IMG/VR virus record: IMGVR_UViG_3300032284_002843
Location: 62,001 to 126,000 of that record
DNA length: 64,000 nucleotides
Source: a virus
Reading direction: 5' to 3' (one strand)
Shown here: one piece after another, positions 1 to 7,669 of the stretch
Layout of the letters: each line of letters begins with the position of its first letter
Numbering within the stretch: the first letter of the stretch is position 1
Made by a program: the position numbers and the translations under genes
Notes under the pieces: generated by a model
The model's input: the letters and a program-made list of their open reading frames with translations, nothing else
Databases searched by the model: none
Told to the model about the DNA's origin: nothing

Positions 1-2
1 TT

Positions 3-269
3 GGTGCAAATGTATTATATCCTGCATATAGATCATTTCCTGAGACTTTTGCCAATGATGCTGATAGGCTTTATATTCCTTGGAGCTTAGATGATGCAGA
101 ATCAAAGCTAAATGAATTGTTGAATAAACCACATGCTAAACAAGGTCAAATTAGCGATTGGAATGACAAGACAATTGATAGAATTATTGACATTGTAAGC
201 GGAAATGGCCAACAATGGCTTAGAAACACCGTAGACTATAGACAACACACTAGAGTGAGCAAATATTAA
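3..269 (+). CDS. C-terminal end of an unidentified protein (5' truncated)
   Basis: An open frame enters at the window edge and stops with TAA at 267-269, leaving 88 residues. The stop overlaps the ATG of the next gene (TAATG), so the two are translationally coupled. The segment is rich in aromatic residues and Asp and has no cysteines, which argues against QueC, whose C-terminus has a Cys-rich zinc site. A C-terminus of this style, with a Phe-Pro-Glu then Pro-Trp-Ser-Leu motif, would suit a sugar transferase, but that is only an impression. Its place beside dpdA makes a role in DNA modification possible. Confidence 0.6.
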   Translation, partial: GANVLYPAYRSFPETFANDADRLYIPWSLDDAESKLNELLNKPHAKQGQISDWNDKTIDRIIDIVSGNGQQWLRNTVDYRQHTRVSKY

Positions 270-1855
270 TGAGTAAAGCAAAAAAAGAGTTTAATTTTCA
301 AGACCTTACAGAGAGCAACAAAGATTATGCAGTGTTCTTACCTAGCATAAGCAGTATCTATGTAAGATTTGTCAGCGGAAACTTTCTTGGTAAAAGAGAA
401 AAGTTTCCAACGGGCCTGTCTAGAAACTGGGACGATCTTGATTTCTTACAGCAAAAAACTGACCTATTTAACTACAAATGGGCATTGTATAGTGCTGGCC
501 ATGCAGAACATGATCTGGAAAAAACAGATGTTGTAGAATCTATGGTTCAGAAAAGAGATAGGTCTAAGACATTAATCGTAGGCGACAGCGGAGGATTCCA
601 AATTGCTACAGGTGTTTTAAAATGGCCTTGGATCGCTAAGAAAAATCAAACCAATGATGAATGGAAAGGCGACCAGGACAAAATAAGAATGAATATTCTA
701 CGCTGGCTAGAACACACAGCCGATTGGAGTATGATATTTGATTTTCCACCCGGTGGCATAGATAGATTTGGCTATGATGAAAAAACCGGAGAAGCATTAC
801 ACCCAGGATTAAAGTCCTATGAAGATTGTCTAAAAGGCAGTATTGAGAATGCAGAATTCTTTATGAAACATAGAAAGCCCGGGGCAACTAAATTCCTAAA
901 CGTGTTACAGGGTAGAAACCAGCAGGAAGGTGACGAATGGTGGGACATTTGTAAAGACTGGCCATTTGAAAGCTGGGCCTTTGCAAACATACAAGGACAC
1001 AGCTTAGCCCTAAATCTACGTCGTATTATCAAAATGCGCGACAGCAAATATCTTGAACCTGGCAGAGATTGGCTGCATTATCTTGGCAATGGCAAGATTT
1101 ATACAAGCTGTAATCTAACCAACATACAGAGATGTCTGAGAAAACATGTAAATCCAAATGTAACGCTGTCATATGATGCTGCAAGTCCATTTGTGATGAC
1201 AGCAAAAGGACAAATGTACGGCACATATGAAATCAGTCCAGAAAAGCTACGCTTCAAAGGTGGCTCTATTCCAGATGCTAAGGAATTAAAAGGCAGCACA
1301 GTATTACTCAAAGACTATGTTATTGAGCTTTTAGGTAAAAAGAATATTCAATCCAAAAATGAAAACGCCTTTAGCAGCATATTTGATTATGAAGAGTCAA
1401 AAAGACCATCTATAGTCGAATCATCGATTAGCAGGAAAATTACACTGGGAGATATCTGCGTAAAAGGCTACGAAGATGTTAATGGTAAAGAGATAGAAGC
1501 AACCATCGAAGCAATTCAGCAAGAAATGGGTATAATACAATGGGATAACTTCGAAACTAAACATAAAAAATATCCAAGCTCGCTAGATGGTCTTAGCTAT
1601 TTGCTATTGATGAACCACAACGTTGAATTGCATATTAAAGCATGTCAAGAAGCTTGCTATTGGATGGACCAACCAATTAATATATCAACGCAACACCTAC
1701 CAAGTGAGATACTTGAATTTAAAGACCTATGTTCTGATATCTTTACTAGCGAAAAACCAATGGATCTAATTGATAAAAATTGGCGTCTGTTAACAAATGC
1801 TAATGGGATGGATGCTTACAATGATTTATCTATTGATATCTTTAAAAAGGATTAA
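269..1855 (+). CDS. dpdA: DpdA-like DNA 7-deazaguanine transglycosylase
   Basis: 528 residues related to tRNA-guanine transglycosylase (TGT). In order: DSGGFQ at 106-111 (the TGT general-base Asp motif), IFDFPPGG around 156-163 (Asp158 fits the substrate-binding Asp), NVLQG at 211-215 (the TGT Val-Gln-Gly loop), and SYDAASP with Asp303, where TGT has its nucleophile. The TGT zinc motif CxCx2C after the nucleophile is not seen. DpdA enzymes swap guanine in DNA for a 7-deazaguanine. FolE, QueD and QueE genes follow within 5 kb, so phage DNA rather than tRNA is the likely substrate. Its ATG overlaps the stop of the gene before. Family call is strong; DNA specificity is inferred from context. Confidence 0.88.
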   Translation: MSKAKKEFNFQDLTESNKDYAVFLPSISSIYVRFVSGNFLGKREKFPTGLSRNWDDLDFLQQKTDLFNYKWALYSAGHAEHDLEKTDVVESMVQKRDRSKTLIVGDSGGFQIATGVLKWPWIAKKNQTNDEWKGDQDKIRMNILRWLEHTADWSMIFDFPPGGIDRFGYDEKTGEALHPGLKSYEDCLKGSIENAEFFMKHRKPGATKFLNVLQGRNQQEGDEWWDICKDWPFESWAFANIQGHSLALNLRRIIKMRDSKYLEPGRDWLHYLGNGKIYTSCNLTNIQRCLRKHVNPNVTLSYDAASPFVMTAKGQMYGTYEISPEKLRFKGGSIPDAKELKGSTVLLKDYVIELLGKKNIQSKNENAFSSIFDYEESKRPSIVESSISRKITLGDICVKGYEDVNGKEIEATIEAIQQEMGIIQWDNFETKHKKYPSSLDGLSYLLLMNHNVELHIKACQEACYWMDQPINISTQHLPSEILEFKDLCSDIFTSEKPMDLIDKNWRLLTNANGMDAYNDLSIDIFKKD

Positions 1856-1858
1856 AAG

Positions 1859-2386
1859 ATGGAAAGAGATTATAGCAGTGGAACCAAATCTGATGTCACG
1901 TTCTTTGTTGGAACTGAAATAGAGCACACCCCCGCATACGGATTAAAAACTTTGTTTGTGGTCGGTACTCCGCCTGTAGATCAAATTTTAGATCATTACT
2001 ACTCAGCTAAATGTGAACACGTTTATCTAGGAGCAAATCAAAGTTTTGAGTTTCCATTCATAGATAATAGAATAGAAACTATGGAAAAATGGAATACAGT
2101 AACTAAAGCCTTATTAGAAAAAAATATTCTAGTAACTTTAGATTTTGATCTGGATTACCTTGAGTATGTCCAATCAACTAACTTTTGTGAATATGATAAC
2201 TTTATTCCACAAATTTCTATAAAAATACCAAACATTAAAAAGCTAAATCACAATGCAACTCTTAAAATTGACGATATAGATTTCAAAGCTACGAACCCGG
2301 GTGTTTGGTGTCATAGATTAGAAAATCTGCAATCAACTGATACATTTACAACCTGGGACAAATATGGAAAGGATGAAACATTATGA
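1859..2386 (+). CDS. Unknown protein in the 7-deazaguanine island
   Basis: 175 residues starting 3 bases after dpdA and overlapping the next gene by 4 bases, so it is part of the same operon. The N-terminal third has a hydrophobic strand-like segment with the motif FFVGTEIEHTPAYG near residues 15-28 and then LFVVGTPP. It has several Cys and His residues but no recognised catalytic motif and no membrane segment. Tight coupling to dpdA suggests a part in base modification or in regulating it, but nothing in the sequence proves this. Confidence 0.7.
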   Translation: MERDYSSGTKSDVTFFVGTEIEHTPAYGLKTLFVVGTPPVDQILDHYYSAKCEHVYLGANQSFEFPFIDNRIETMEKWNTVTKALLEKNILVTLDFDLDYLEYVQSTNFCEYDNFIPQISIKIPNIKKLNHNATLKIDDIDFKATNPGVWCHRLENLQSTDTFTTWDKYGKDETL

Positions 2387-2697
2387 AAGATAGTACACTA
2401 TTAGCTCAAAGAGAAAAGATTTTTGACCAATATAGAGCAGCTAGCAAGAAATGCGAGGTTATTTCGAAAGATATACAAGATATGAGAGTGACTGTTAGCA
2501 GATTGCAGGAAGAATACAACAGGAGAAGTAAAGAAAAAGACTATTTAGATGCACTTATAAAAATTATGATCTATCATGATTGTGACCCCGTTGAAGCCAA
2601 GCTAAAATATGACGAGGAAATTGTTGCAAAAATGGAAGGCAATTCAGAGGCCGATGCTAAATCTGCATCGCCTGGCATGGCAATAAGGAGTTGGTAA
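2383..2697 (+). CDS. Small coiled-coil protein, first of a tandem pair
   Basis: 104 residues, mostly charged heptad-like helix (about 10-65), followed by the motif HDCDPVEAKLKYDEE. The next gene encodes the same arrangement with DPVETKL, so the two are diverged tandem copies. It overlaps its neighbours on both sides (ATGA at 2383, TAATG at 2695-2699). Function unknown; a structural or scaffold role is possible. Confidence 0.75.
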   Translation: MKDSTLLAQREKIFDQYRAASKKCEVISKDIQDMRVTVSRLQEEYNRRSKEKDYLDALIKIMIYHDCDPVEAKLKYDEEIVAKMEGNSEADAKSASPGMAIRSW

Positions 2698-3194
2698 TGT
2701 TTAAAAAAGAAATTACAAAATCTAAATCAAGTTCAGAACAATACTTTGAGGAATATCGTAATAATGTAAAGCGCAGAAAGGCTTTACAGAAAGAAATATC
2801 AGCATCTCGTAAAAAAACAGAATCGTTACATGAAGAAGCTAATCAACTTAGTAAAGAGATCTCTGCTATGCAACGCATTATTACACAAATGATAGATAAC
2901 GGTTGGGATCCAGTTGAAACCAAGCTACGAGTAAATAGCGAAGATTGGGTATCAAGTTTCTGGGGCGAAGACTTTGTAAGTGGCGGTGGAACCGGAACCG
3001 GTACATTAGTAACTAGCCTTCCAGGGGGAGGCACTATAACAATGGCCGGAGTCACTCCTGTTTGTACAAACACTAATTATAACGTAACAGGCGGAGGCAC
3101 AGGAGGTGCTGCAGGTGCTGCAGGTGGTACAACCGTTTTAAACAGTGGTACAACAACTGTACGTACTAGCGGCAAAATAAAAGCATGGAAATAA
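2697..3194 (+). CDS. Coiled-coil protein with Gly/Thr-rich tail, second of a tandem pair
   Basis: 165 residues from ATG 2697, which has AAGGAG at 2685-2690. An in-frame TTG at 2691 is less likely. Residues about 1-80 repeat the coiled coil and DPVETKL motif of the gene before. Residues 90-160 are a low-complexity Gly/Thr/Ala region with several GGGTG and AAG runs, ending in a basic Lys-rich tip. Such tails are common in virion surface or appendage proteins. Function unknown. Confidence 0.72.
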   Translation: MFKKEITKSKSSSEQYFEEYRNNVKRRKALQKEISASRKKTESLHEEANQLSKEISAMQRIITQMIDNGWDPVETKLRVNSEDWVSSFWGEDFVSGGGTGTGTLVTSLPGGGTITMAGVTPVCTNTNYNVTGGGTGGAAGAAGGTTVLNSGTTTVRTSGKIKAWK

Positions 3195-3195
3195 A

Positions 3196-3251
3196 TTGCC
3201 ATCTATCAATAGTATTTCTATAATATAGCAAAGGATGAAAACAAATGGCAA
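3196..3251 (+). promoter_or_regulatory. folE promoter inside a start-codon hairpin
   Basis: -35 TTGCCA (3196-3201), 17-base spacer, -10 TATAAT (3219-3224). TTGCCAT (3196-3202) is the exact complement of ATGGCAA (3245-3251), which contains the folE start codon. RNA begun near 3231 lacks the left arm, while read-through RNA from the dpdA side can pair over the start. Confidence 0.65.
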
Positions 3252-3916
3252 ACATAAGTGACAAAATACGTAGTAAACTAATAAAAACAGAAACGAAATA
3301 CTTTTGTAATGACAATATCAGTGATCATGTATCTGAAGCTGATTTAGAAAAACTGGTCAATGAAGTTTCAGATAAAATGGAAGGCGTTTTACAAAGTCTT
3401 GTTATTGATACAGAAAATGATCATAATACAAAAGATACTGCACATCGAGTAGCAAAAATGCTAGTGTTGGAAACATTTAGTGGCAGATATTTGCCAAAGC
3501 CAAAGATTACTGCTTTTCCAAATGTTACCGAATATGACCAAGTATATGTAACAGGTCCAATTACTATACGTTCAACCTGTGCACATCATTTTCAGGCAAT
3601 TAAAGGCAAGTGTTATGTTGGTGTATTCCCTGGTCGTAATGTTATTGGACTTAGCAAGTTCAATAGATTGGTAGATTGGATTGCATCTCGTCCTCAAATA
3701 CAAGAAGAAATGACTATCCAAATTGCTGACATAATAGAAGAAGAAACACAAGCAGAAGGTATTGCAGTACTTGTACAAGCAGAACATGGATGCATGACCA
3801 TGCGAGGAGTTAAAGAACACGAAAGCGATATGACAACTAGTGTCATGCGCGGAGTTTTTAGAGATTATCCACATCTTAAGGAAGAGTTTTTTAATATAGT
3901 TGCTAGGATGAAGTAA
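3245..3916 (+). CDS. folE: GTP cyclohydrolase I (type IA)
   Basis: 223 residues, normal length. FolE opens the guanine ring of GTP to give 7,8-dihydroneopterin triphosphate, the first step to 7-deazaguanines as well as folate. Zinc ligands fit Cys112 and His115 in STCAHHF and Cys183 in HGCMTMRG; the GLSKFNR segment (135-141) and the C-terminal SDMTTSVMRG are also typical. QueD and QueE genes downstream show that the purpose here is 7-deazaguanine synthesis. AAAGGA lies upstream of the ATG. It has its own promoter. Confidence 0.95.
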   Translation: MANISDKIRSKLIKTETKYFCNDNISDHVSEADLEKLVNEVSDKMEGVLQSLVIDTENDHNTKDTAHRVAKMLVLETFSGRYLPKPKITAFPNVTEYDQVYVTGPITIRSTCAHHFQAIKGKCYVGVFPGRNVIGLSKFNRLVDWIASRPQIQEEMTIQIADIIEEETQAEGIAVLVQAEHGCMTMRGVKEHESDMTTSVMRGVFRDYPHLKEEFFNIVARMK

Positions 3917-3917
3917 C

Positions 3918-4235
3918 ATGATTAAAGTCAAAAGATTTAAAGAACTTCAACTATCAAACCCATTATACGAGGATACATACTATTGCAGCTATGATGCCAG
4001 GCAACCTCGTGTACTAGGACATAGAGTGTTCATTCCTAAAGAGAACACTACTGTAAATTTAAATCACGCATTTCATTCTGCTTATAAATTTGGTACTGCC
4101 CAAGTTGAAATGAACAGATGGGCTGGATTTAAATTATTAATAGAACACGGCGAAGCAGCAGGGGCTGAATATAATTGGCCACACATACATTTGCTGCCTA
4201 TACCAAATAAAGAAAAAGAGGAAACTAATGCCTAA
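3918..4235 (+). CDS. Unknown protein between folE and queD
   Basis: 105 residues, one base after the folE stop and overlapping queD by 8 bases, so all three are one operon. It is rich in Tyr, Trp and His, with NHAFHSAYKFG near the middle and NWPHIHLLP near the C-terminus. No known domain is recognised. Being wedged between two consecutive pathway genes suggests a linked role. Confidence 0.7.
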   Translation: MIKVKRFKELQLSNPLYEDTYYCSYDARQPRVLGHRVFIPKENTTVNLNHAFHSAYKFGTAQVEMNRWAGFKLLIEHGEAAGAEYNWPHIHLLPIPNKEKEETNA

Positions 4236-4737
4236 CACACCAGTAACATACAAATATGTAAGCACGAAGGAATATCACAATGCATTTCCCTGTGCATATA
4301 GACAATGGAGAGCAGATAGTCATTGCAATACAATCCATGGCTATGCATTTTCAATGAAATTTTATTTTGGTACTGACCAATTAGACGTAAGAAATTGGGT
4401 AGCAGACTACGGCGGGCTAAAAGAACTTAAGAACTTTTTAGAAGATAAATTTGACCACACCCTGCTAGTTGCACAGGATGATCCCGAGCTAGAAACATTT
4501 AAGCTGCTAGAGCAGAAAAAGATGGCCAAGCTTACCATCCTTCCTAGACTAGGTTGCGAAAGCCTTGCTGACATCCTATACAAATATGTAAATGGTGTAT
4601 TCATTCCAGACATGTGGGGTCAGGGCGAAGCTGCAAGGCTATGGTGTTTCCGAGTAGAAGTACGCGAAACAGTTGCTAATATGGCTTTTAGAGAAGGTCA
4701 TAGAGAATGGAACGAAGATTTGTTTGAAGGATTATAA
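4228..4737 (+). CDS. queD: QueD-like 6-carboxytetrahydropterin synthase (variant active site)
   Basis: 169 residues of the 6-pyruvoyl-tetrahydropterin synthase fold. QueD turns dihydroneopterin triphosphate into 6-carboxy-tetrahydropterin. The catalytic Cys motif is HCNTIHGY (Cys33, His37), the conserved WVADYGGLK and FDHTLL (Asp76, His77) segments are present, and FRVEVRET lies near the C-terminus. Two of the three usual zinc histidines look replaced: AHR is AYR (Tyr24) and HGH is HGY (Tyr39). Phage members of this family may use a different ligand set. Placement between folE and queE supports the call. Confidence 0.85.
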   Translation: MPNTPVTYKYVSTKEYHNAFPCAYRQWRADSHCNTIHGYAFSMKFYFGTDQLDVRNWVADYGGLKELKNFLEDKFDHTLLVAQDDPELETFKLLEQKKMAKLTILPRLGCESLADILYKYVNGVFIPDMWGQGEAARLWCFRVEVRETVANMAFREGHREWNEDLFEGL

Positions 4738-4738
4738 T

Positions 4739-4900
4739 ATGGCCGAAATTAAAACATATATAGCAAAGGTTGCCGAAGAGAATGGTGAACTAATGTTGGT
4801 ATTTCCACCAGAAATGCTAGCCGAGCTTGGTTGGCAAGAAGGAGATAATATTGTTTGGGATGTGAGAGACGATGCTATCGTGGTTAAAAAGGAAGATTAA
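4739..4900 (+). CDS. Small AbrB/MazE-like DNA-binding protein
   Basis: 53 residues from ATG 4739, which directly follows the queD stop. The sequence fits one swapped-hairpin AbrB domain: a strand, then LVFPPEMLAELGWQEGD, then VWDVRDDAIVVKK. Such domains bind DNA as dimers and are found in transition-state regulators and antitoxins. No toxin gene is adjacent, so a small transcription regulator is more likely. Confidence 0.65.
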   Translation: MAEIKTYIAKVAEENGELMLVFPPEMLAELGWQEGDNIVWDVRDDAIVVKKED

Positions 4901-4901
4901 A

Positions 4902-5351
4902 ATGGCATGGCATGGTGTACCCTATCCAGGTCAAATTAATACTACTTCTCTTAATCTTAACAGCAGTGGAACTAATTTCAACTTTAATACCTTAACTACT
5001 CAAAATTTTACTATAACTAATGGACCACCTGCTGCAATTCAAATAAATGCACCAACTACAGGAGAACCTGTTTTAAAAATACATAACGATGGAAAAATTG
5101 AATATACAGGAAAGCCAAGTGTTGCTGCAGAAGCATTCTTAAAAGCATTTGGCAGCAATATTGATATCAACGCTGCCGGAAAATTAGCACTTGAAAAAAC
5201 CTATAGACGTGCTATAGAACGTTGTTTAACTCAAGCCAAATCTATGTCACATGACGATTTTATAGCAATGTTAGAAAATGAGTTGGACACCAGAAAAAGC
5301 AAAGCTGTGCTAATGAGATTGCAAGAACCAACAGAGTCAGATAATATATAG
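4902..5351 (+). CDS. Unknown protein with Asn/Thr-rich N-terminus
   Basis: 149 residues from ATG 4902, with AAGGAAG at 4889-4895; an upstream ATG at 4872 has no such site and would overlap more. The first 60 residues are rich in Asn, Thr and Ser and look like beta strands. The C-terminal half (about 95-149) is helical and charged. No known family. The two-part build resembles small phage structural proteins. Confidence 0.65.
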   Translation: MAWHGVPYPGQINTTSLNLNSSGTNFNFNTLTTQNFTITNGPPAAIQINAPTTGEPVLKIHNDGKIEYTGKPSVAAEAFLKAFGSNIDINAAGKLALEKTYRRAIERCLTQAKSMSHDDFIAMLENELDTRKSKAVLMRLQEPTESDNI

Positions 5352-5366
5352 GCACAGGAGACTTAG

Positions 5367-5843
5367 ATGATTGAAACTGTTGCATACATATTGGAATATT
5401 ATGGACGAAAACGCGAAATCTATGATAGAGAGACCAATCAACTATATCTAACTCGTTACTATCTTTTTTTAAAGGATAGAAAAAAGTTTCCATTTAACGT
5501 TTTCCTGCACAAGTTTCATCAGAGCGACGATCCTATACTACACGATCATCCATGGAACTATATTACTATAATAGTTAAAGGTGGTTATTGGGAATGGGTT
5601 CCTGAATATGATATAGATAATAACATAATAGGCGAAAGAAAAATTTGGCGCAGTCGAGGACATATACGTCGATGCAAAGCAGAGAGCTATCATAGAATAG
5701 AACTAGAACCAGATGTAGATTGTTGGACCATTTTTATACCAGGAATACAACGTAGACATTGGGGATTTTTACAGCATGATGGTAGTTGGTCTGGACAACA
5801 CTGGATTAAGAATGAAGAATATATGATTTCAAGGCAGACATAA
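5367..5843 (+). CDS. Cupin-like protein
   Basis: 158 residues. A cupin-type metal site is suggested by HDHPWNYITIIVKGGYWE (His residues about 57-59) and a later His in ESYHRIEL, followed by a strand-rich WTIFIPG segment. Proteins of this form occur in many tailed phages as predicted cupins of unknown substrate. It has its own ATG 15 bases after the previous gene, with GGAG upstream. The substrate cannot be told from sequence. Confidence 0.7.
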   Translation: MIETVAYILEYYGRKREIYDRETNQLYLTRYYLFLKDRKKFPFNVFLHKFHQSDDPILHDHPWNYITIIVKGGYWEWVPEYDIDNNIIGERKIWRSRGHIRRCKAESYHRIELEPDVDCWTIFIPGIQRRHWGFLQHDGSWSGQHWIKNEEYMISRQT

Positions 5844-5907
5844 TATTGTCAAATGCTTTAGTTAGAATTATAATTGTAATTGAAATCAAAAAGGATTAAA
5901 ATGTTTG
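5835..5907 (+). promoter_or_regulatory. queE promoter inside a start-codon hairpin
   Basis: -35 TTGTCA (5846-5851), 17-base spacer, -10 TATAAT (5869-5874). CAGACAT (5835-5841) can pair with ATGTTTG (5901-5907) through one G-U, covering the queE start. The arm lies just upstream of the -35 box, so promoter-initiated RNA lacks it. Confidence 0.55.
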
Positions 5908-6767
5908 GAAAGAATGAGATCGTTGGGAAGAAATATTTTGATAACGCTGGTGATAAGGTATTTGTCACCAGTGTGTTCATGACACTACAGGGAGAAGGAC
6001 CATATCGTGGTGAACCTGCTGTATTTGTTAGATTTGCTAAGTGCAATCTCAACTGTAGCTTCTGTGATACTTGGTTTGATAGCGGTGACTGGCTGACATT
6101 TGAAGAACTTGATGCAAAGATTTTTAACGCTATCAAATCAGCATATAATGATAAAGTTCCCACTTGGTTATTTGATCCAGGCAGAAATGAAATGCAGTAT
6201 GGTTGTGGCCTAGTTATTACCGGCGGTGAACCAATGCTCCAGAAGAACATTAATGAACTATTGTATCGTTATGAAAGCGTGTTTGCATGGACGCAGATTG
6301 AGAGCAATGGCACAAGTCATCAGCTATTGCCATACTCAACTACTTTAGTAATAAGTCCTAAGTGCAGCGAAAAGAATGGCAAGCCAGTCAAGTATCTAGA
6401 ACCAAATAAAGATGTTTTAGCTAGAGCAAACTGTCTTAAGTTCGTTATGAACGCTGATCCAGCAAGTCCATATAGCAGCATTCCTGAATGGGCACTAGCA
6501 TGGAGAAAACAAACAGGCAAACCAATATTTGTAAGCCCTATGAACATTTACAATAAAGAACCAGAACGTAATAAATCACAAAAACTTTCGGCGAATGATC
6601 GCAGCCTTGAGCAACGCAGTGTCGAAGATGAAGTCATATCGTTTTGGTCTGAGGGCTTACTAAATATGGAACAGAATAAAATCAACCACGAGTATGCAGC
6701 TCGCTATTGTTTAGAGCATGGTTGTATTTTGAATCTACAATTGCATTTGTATGCATCTCTAGCGTAA
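5901..6767 (+). CDS. queE: 7-carboxy-7-deazaguanine synthase (radical SAM)
   Basis: 288 residues from ATG 5901 with AAAAAGGA just upstream. QueE contracts the pterin ring of carboxytetrahydropterin to 7-carboxy-7-deazaguanine using a 4Fe-4S cluster and SAM. The cluster motif is CNLNCSFC (Cys48, Cys52, Cys55), preceded by the QGEG..RGEPAVFVRF substrate segment; ITGGEPMLQ is the SAM-binding GGE motif. It is somewhat longer than many bacterial QueE proteins, with a charged insertion around 215-245. No queC gene is visible in the window. Confidence 0.93.
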   Translation: MFGKNEIVGKKYFDNAGDKVFVTSVFMTLQGEGPYRGEPAVFVRFAKCNLNCSFCDTWFDSGDWLTFEELDAKIFNAIKSAYNDKVPTWLFDPGRNEMQYGCGLVITGGEPMLQKNINELLYRYESVFAWTQIESNGTSHQLLPYSTTLVISPKCSEKNGKPVKYLEPNKDVLARANCLKFVMNADPASPYSSIPEWALAWRKQTGKPIFVSPMNIYNKEPERNKSQKLSANDRSLEQRSVEDEVISFWSEGLLNMEQNKINHEYAARYCLEHGCILNLQLHLYASLA

Positions 6768-6777
6768 GGAATATAAA

Positions 6778-7017
6778 ATGCCTAAAAAGAATACCATACA
6801 TATTGTTGATTGCGATGATTGGGCTGGTTTATATATTAACAATAAGCTAGTGTTCGAAGATCATTCTATACCTACTAAAACATTATCTAAGATTCTTAAT
6901 GAGAATAAACCAACCAAAGATATTGTTCATATAGCTGCTGATCCAGACTGGATGTATGAAGTTGGCACCTTACCTGATAATTTAAAAGATGCAGTGCATG
7001 ATTCGCACAATGAATAA
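6778..7017 (+). CDS. Small acidic unknown protein
   Basis: 79 residues, 10 bases after queE with AAGGA upstream. Acidic, with motifs IVDCDDWAGLY and AADPDWMYEVG. No domain recognised. It forms a run with queE and the next gene. Confidence 0.65.
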   Translation: MPKKNTIHIVDCDDWAGLYINNKLVFEDHSIPTKTLSKILNENKPTKDIVHIAADPDWMYEVGTLPDNLKDAVHDSHNE

Positions 7018-7027
7018 AGGATAAACA

Positions 7028-7606
7028 ATGAAAATACCATTTGGACTATTACCTGGGTCATGGGGACTCACAGGCAAGACTAGAAAGATAGCAGAAGCTG
7101 AATATTATTATACAGGTTATCAGCTTGATCTAGAGTTAGCATTGATACATAATGAAACTGATCAAGCCAAAGCTAAGGCATTATTAGAAATTGATAAAAA
7201 ATATAATAAGATTTCAGAATATCAGTATGACCAACGCTTGGCTAAATTAGATAATACTGATGAAACCAAACAAAAAGTAGCATTATTAGATGTTGAACTT
7301 AAACATGGCAAAATTACACAGATAGAACACGAAAAGAAACGTGCAGATCTCTTAAAAGAGCCATGGATCAGCATGCCAAAGATAAGTTGGGATCCAATCA
7401 ACAAACAAAAAACGTTTTTTGAATTAGATTACAATGATTATTTCATTCAATATCTTAGAGACAACAACTACACAGGAACCGATGACGAAATCCTCAATCA
7501 TTGGCTAAATGACATTTGTATCAGTGTAATTGAAGAAATTAACGGCGTGGATGTTAGTATGGCTACACCAACTAGGCGCGGCGATAAAGACCAAGATCAA
7601 CAGTAA
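7028..7606 (+). CDS. Unknown helical protein with two SHOCT-like hairpins
   Basis: 192 residues, AAAGGA upstream. Two internal segments look alike: KYNKISEYQYDQRLAKL (about 58-74) and KHGKITQIEHEKKRADL (about 96-112), each matching the short helical SHOCT-type hairpin (Gly/Asn-Lys-Ile then an acidic helix). The C-terminal part has an acidic patch (ELDYNDYFIQYL). The N-terminus LLPGSWGLTG is conserved-looking. Function unknown. Confidence 0.65.
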   Translation: MKIPFGLLPGSWGLTGKTRKIAEAEYYYTGYQLDLELALIHNETDQAKAKALLEIDKKYNKISEYQYDQRLAKLDNTDETKQKVALLDVELKHGKITQIEHEKKRADLLKEPWISMPKISWDPINKQKTFFELDYNDYFIQYLRDNNYTGTDDEILNHWLNDICISVIEEINGVDVSMATPTRRGDKDQDQQ

Positions 7607-7612
7607 AAACGC

Positions 7613-7668
7613 TTGATTTGTTATGCTATATATAATACTATAGTATAGTATAATAGCTAGGAACAAAT
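7613..7668 (+). promoter_or_regulatory. Exonuclease-gene promoter region with paired arms
   Basis: -35 TTGATT (7613-7618) with -10 TACTAT at 7636-7641 (17-base spacer); TATAAT at 7649-7654 is an alternative. The perfect 12-base palindrome ATACTATAGTAT overlaps the -10. ATTTGTT (7616-7622) pairs with AACAAAT (7662-7668), between the AGGA ribosome site and the GTG start. Confidence 0.55.
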
Positions 7669-7669
7669 T

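Noticed and set aside
3-269. QueC C-terminus completing the 7-deazaguanine pathway
   Set aside because: The segment has no cysteines, while QueC ends with a Cys-rich zinc site.
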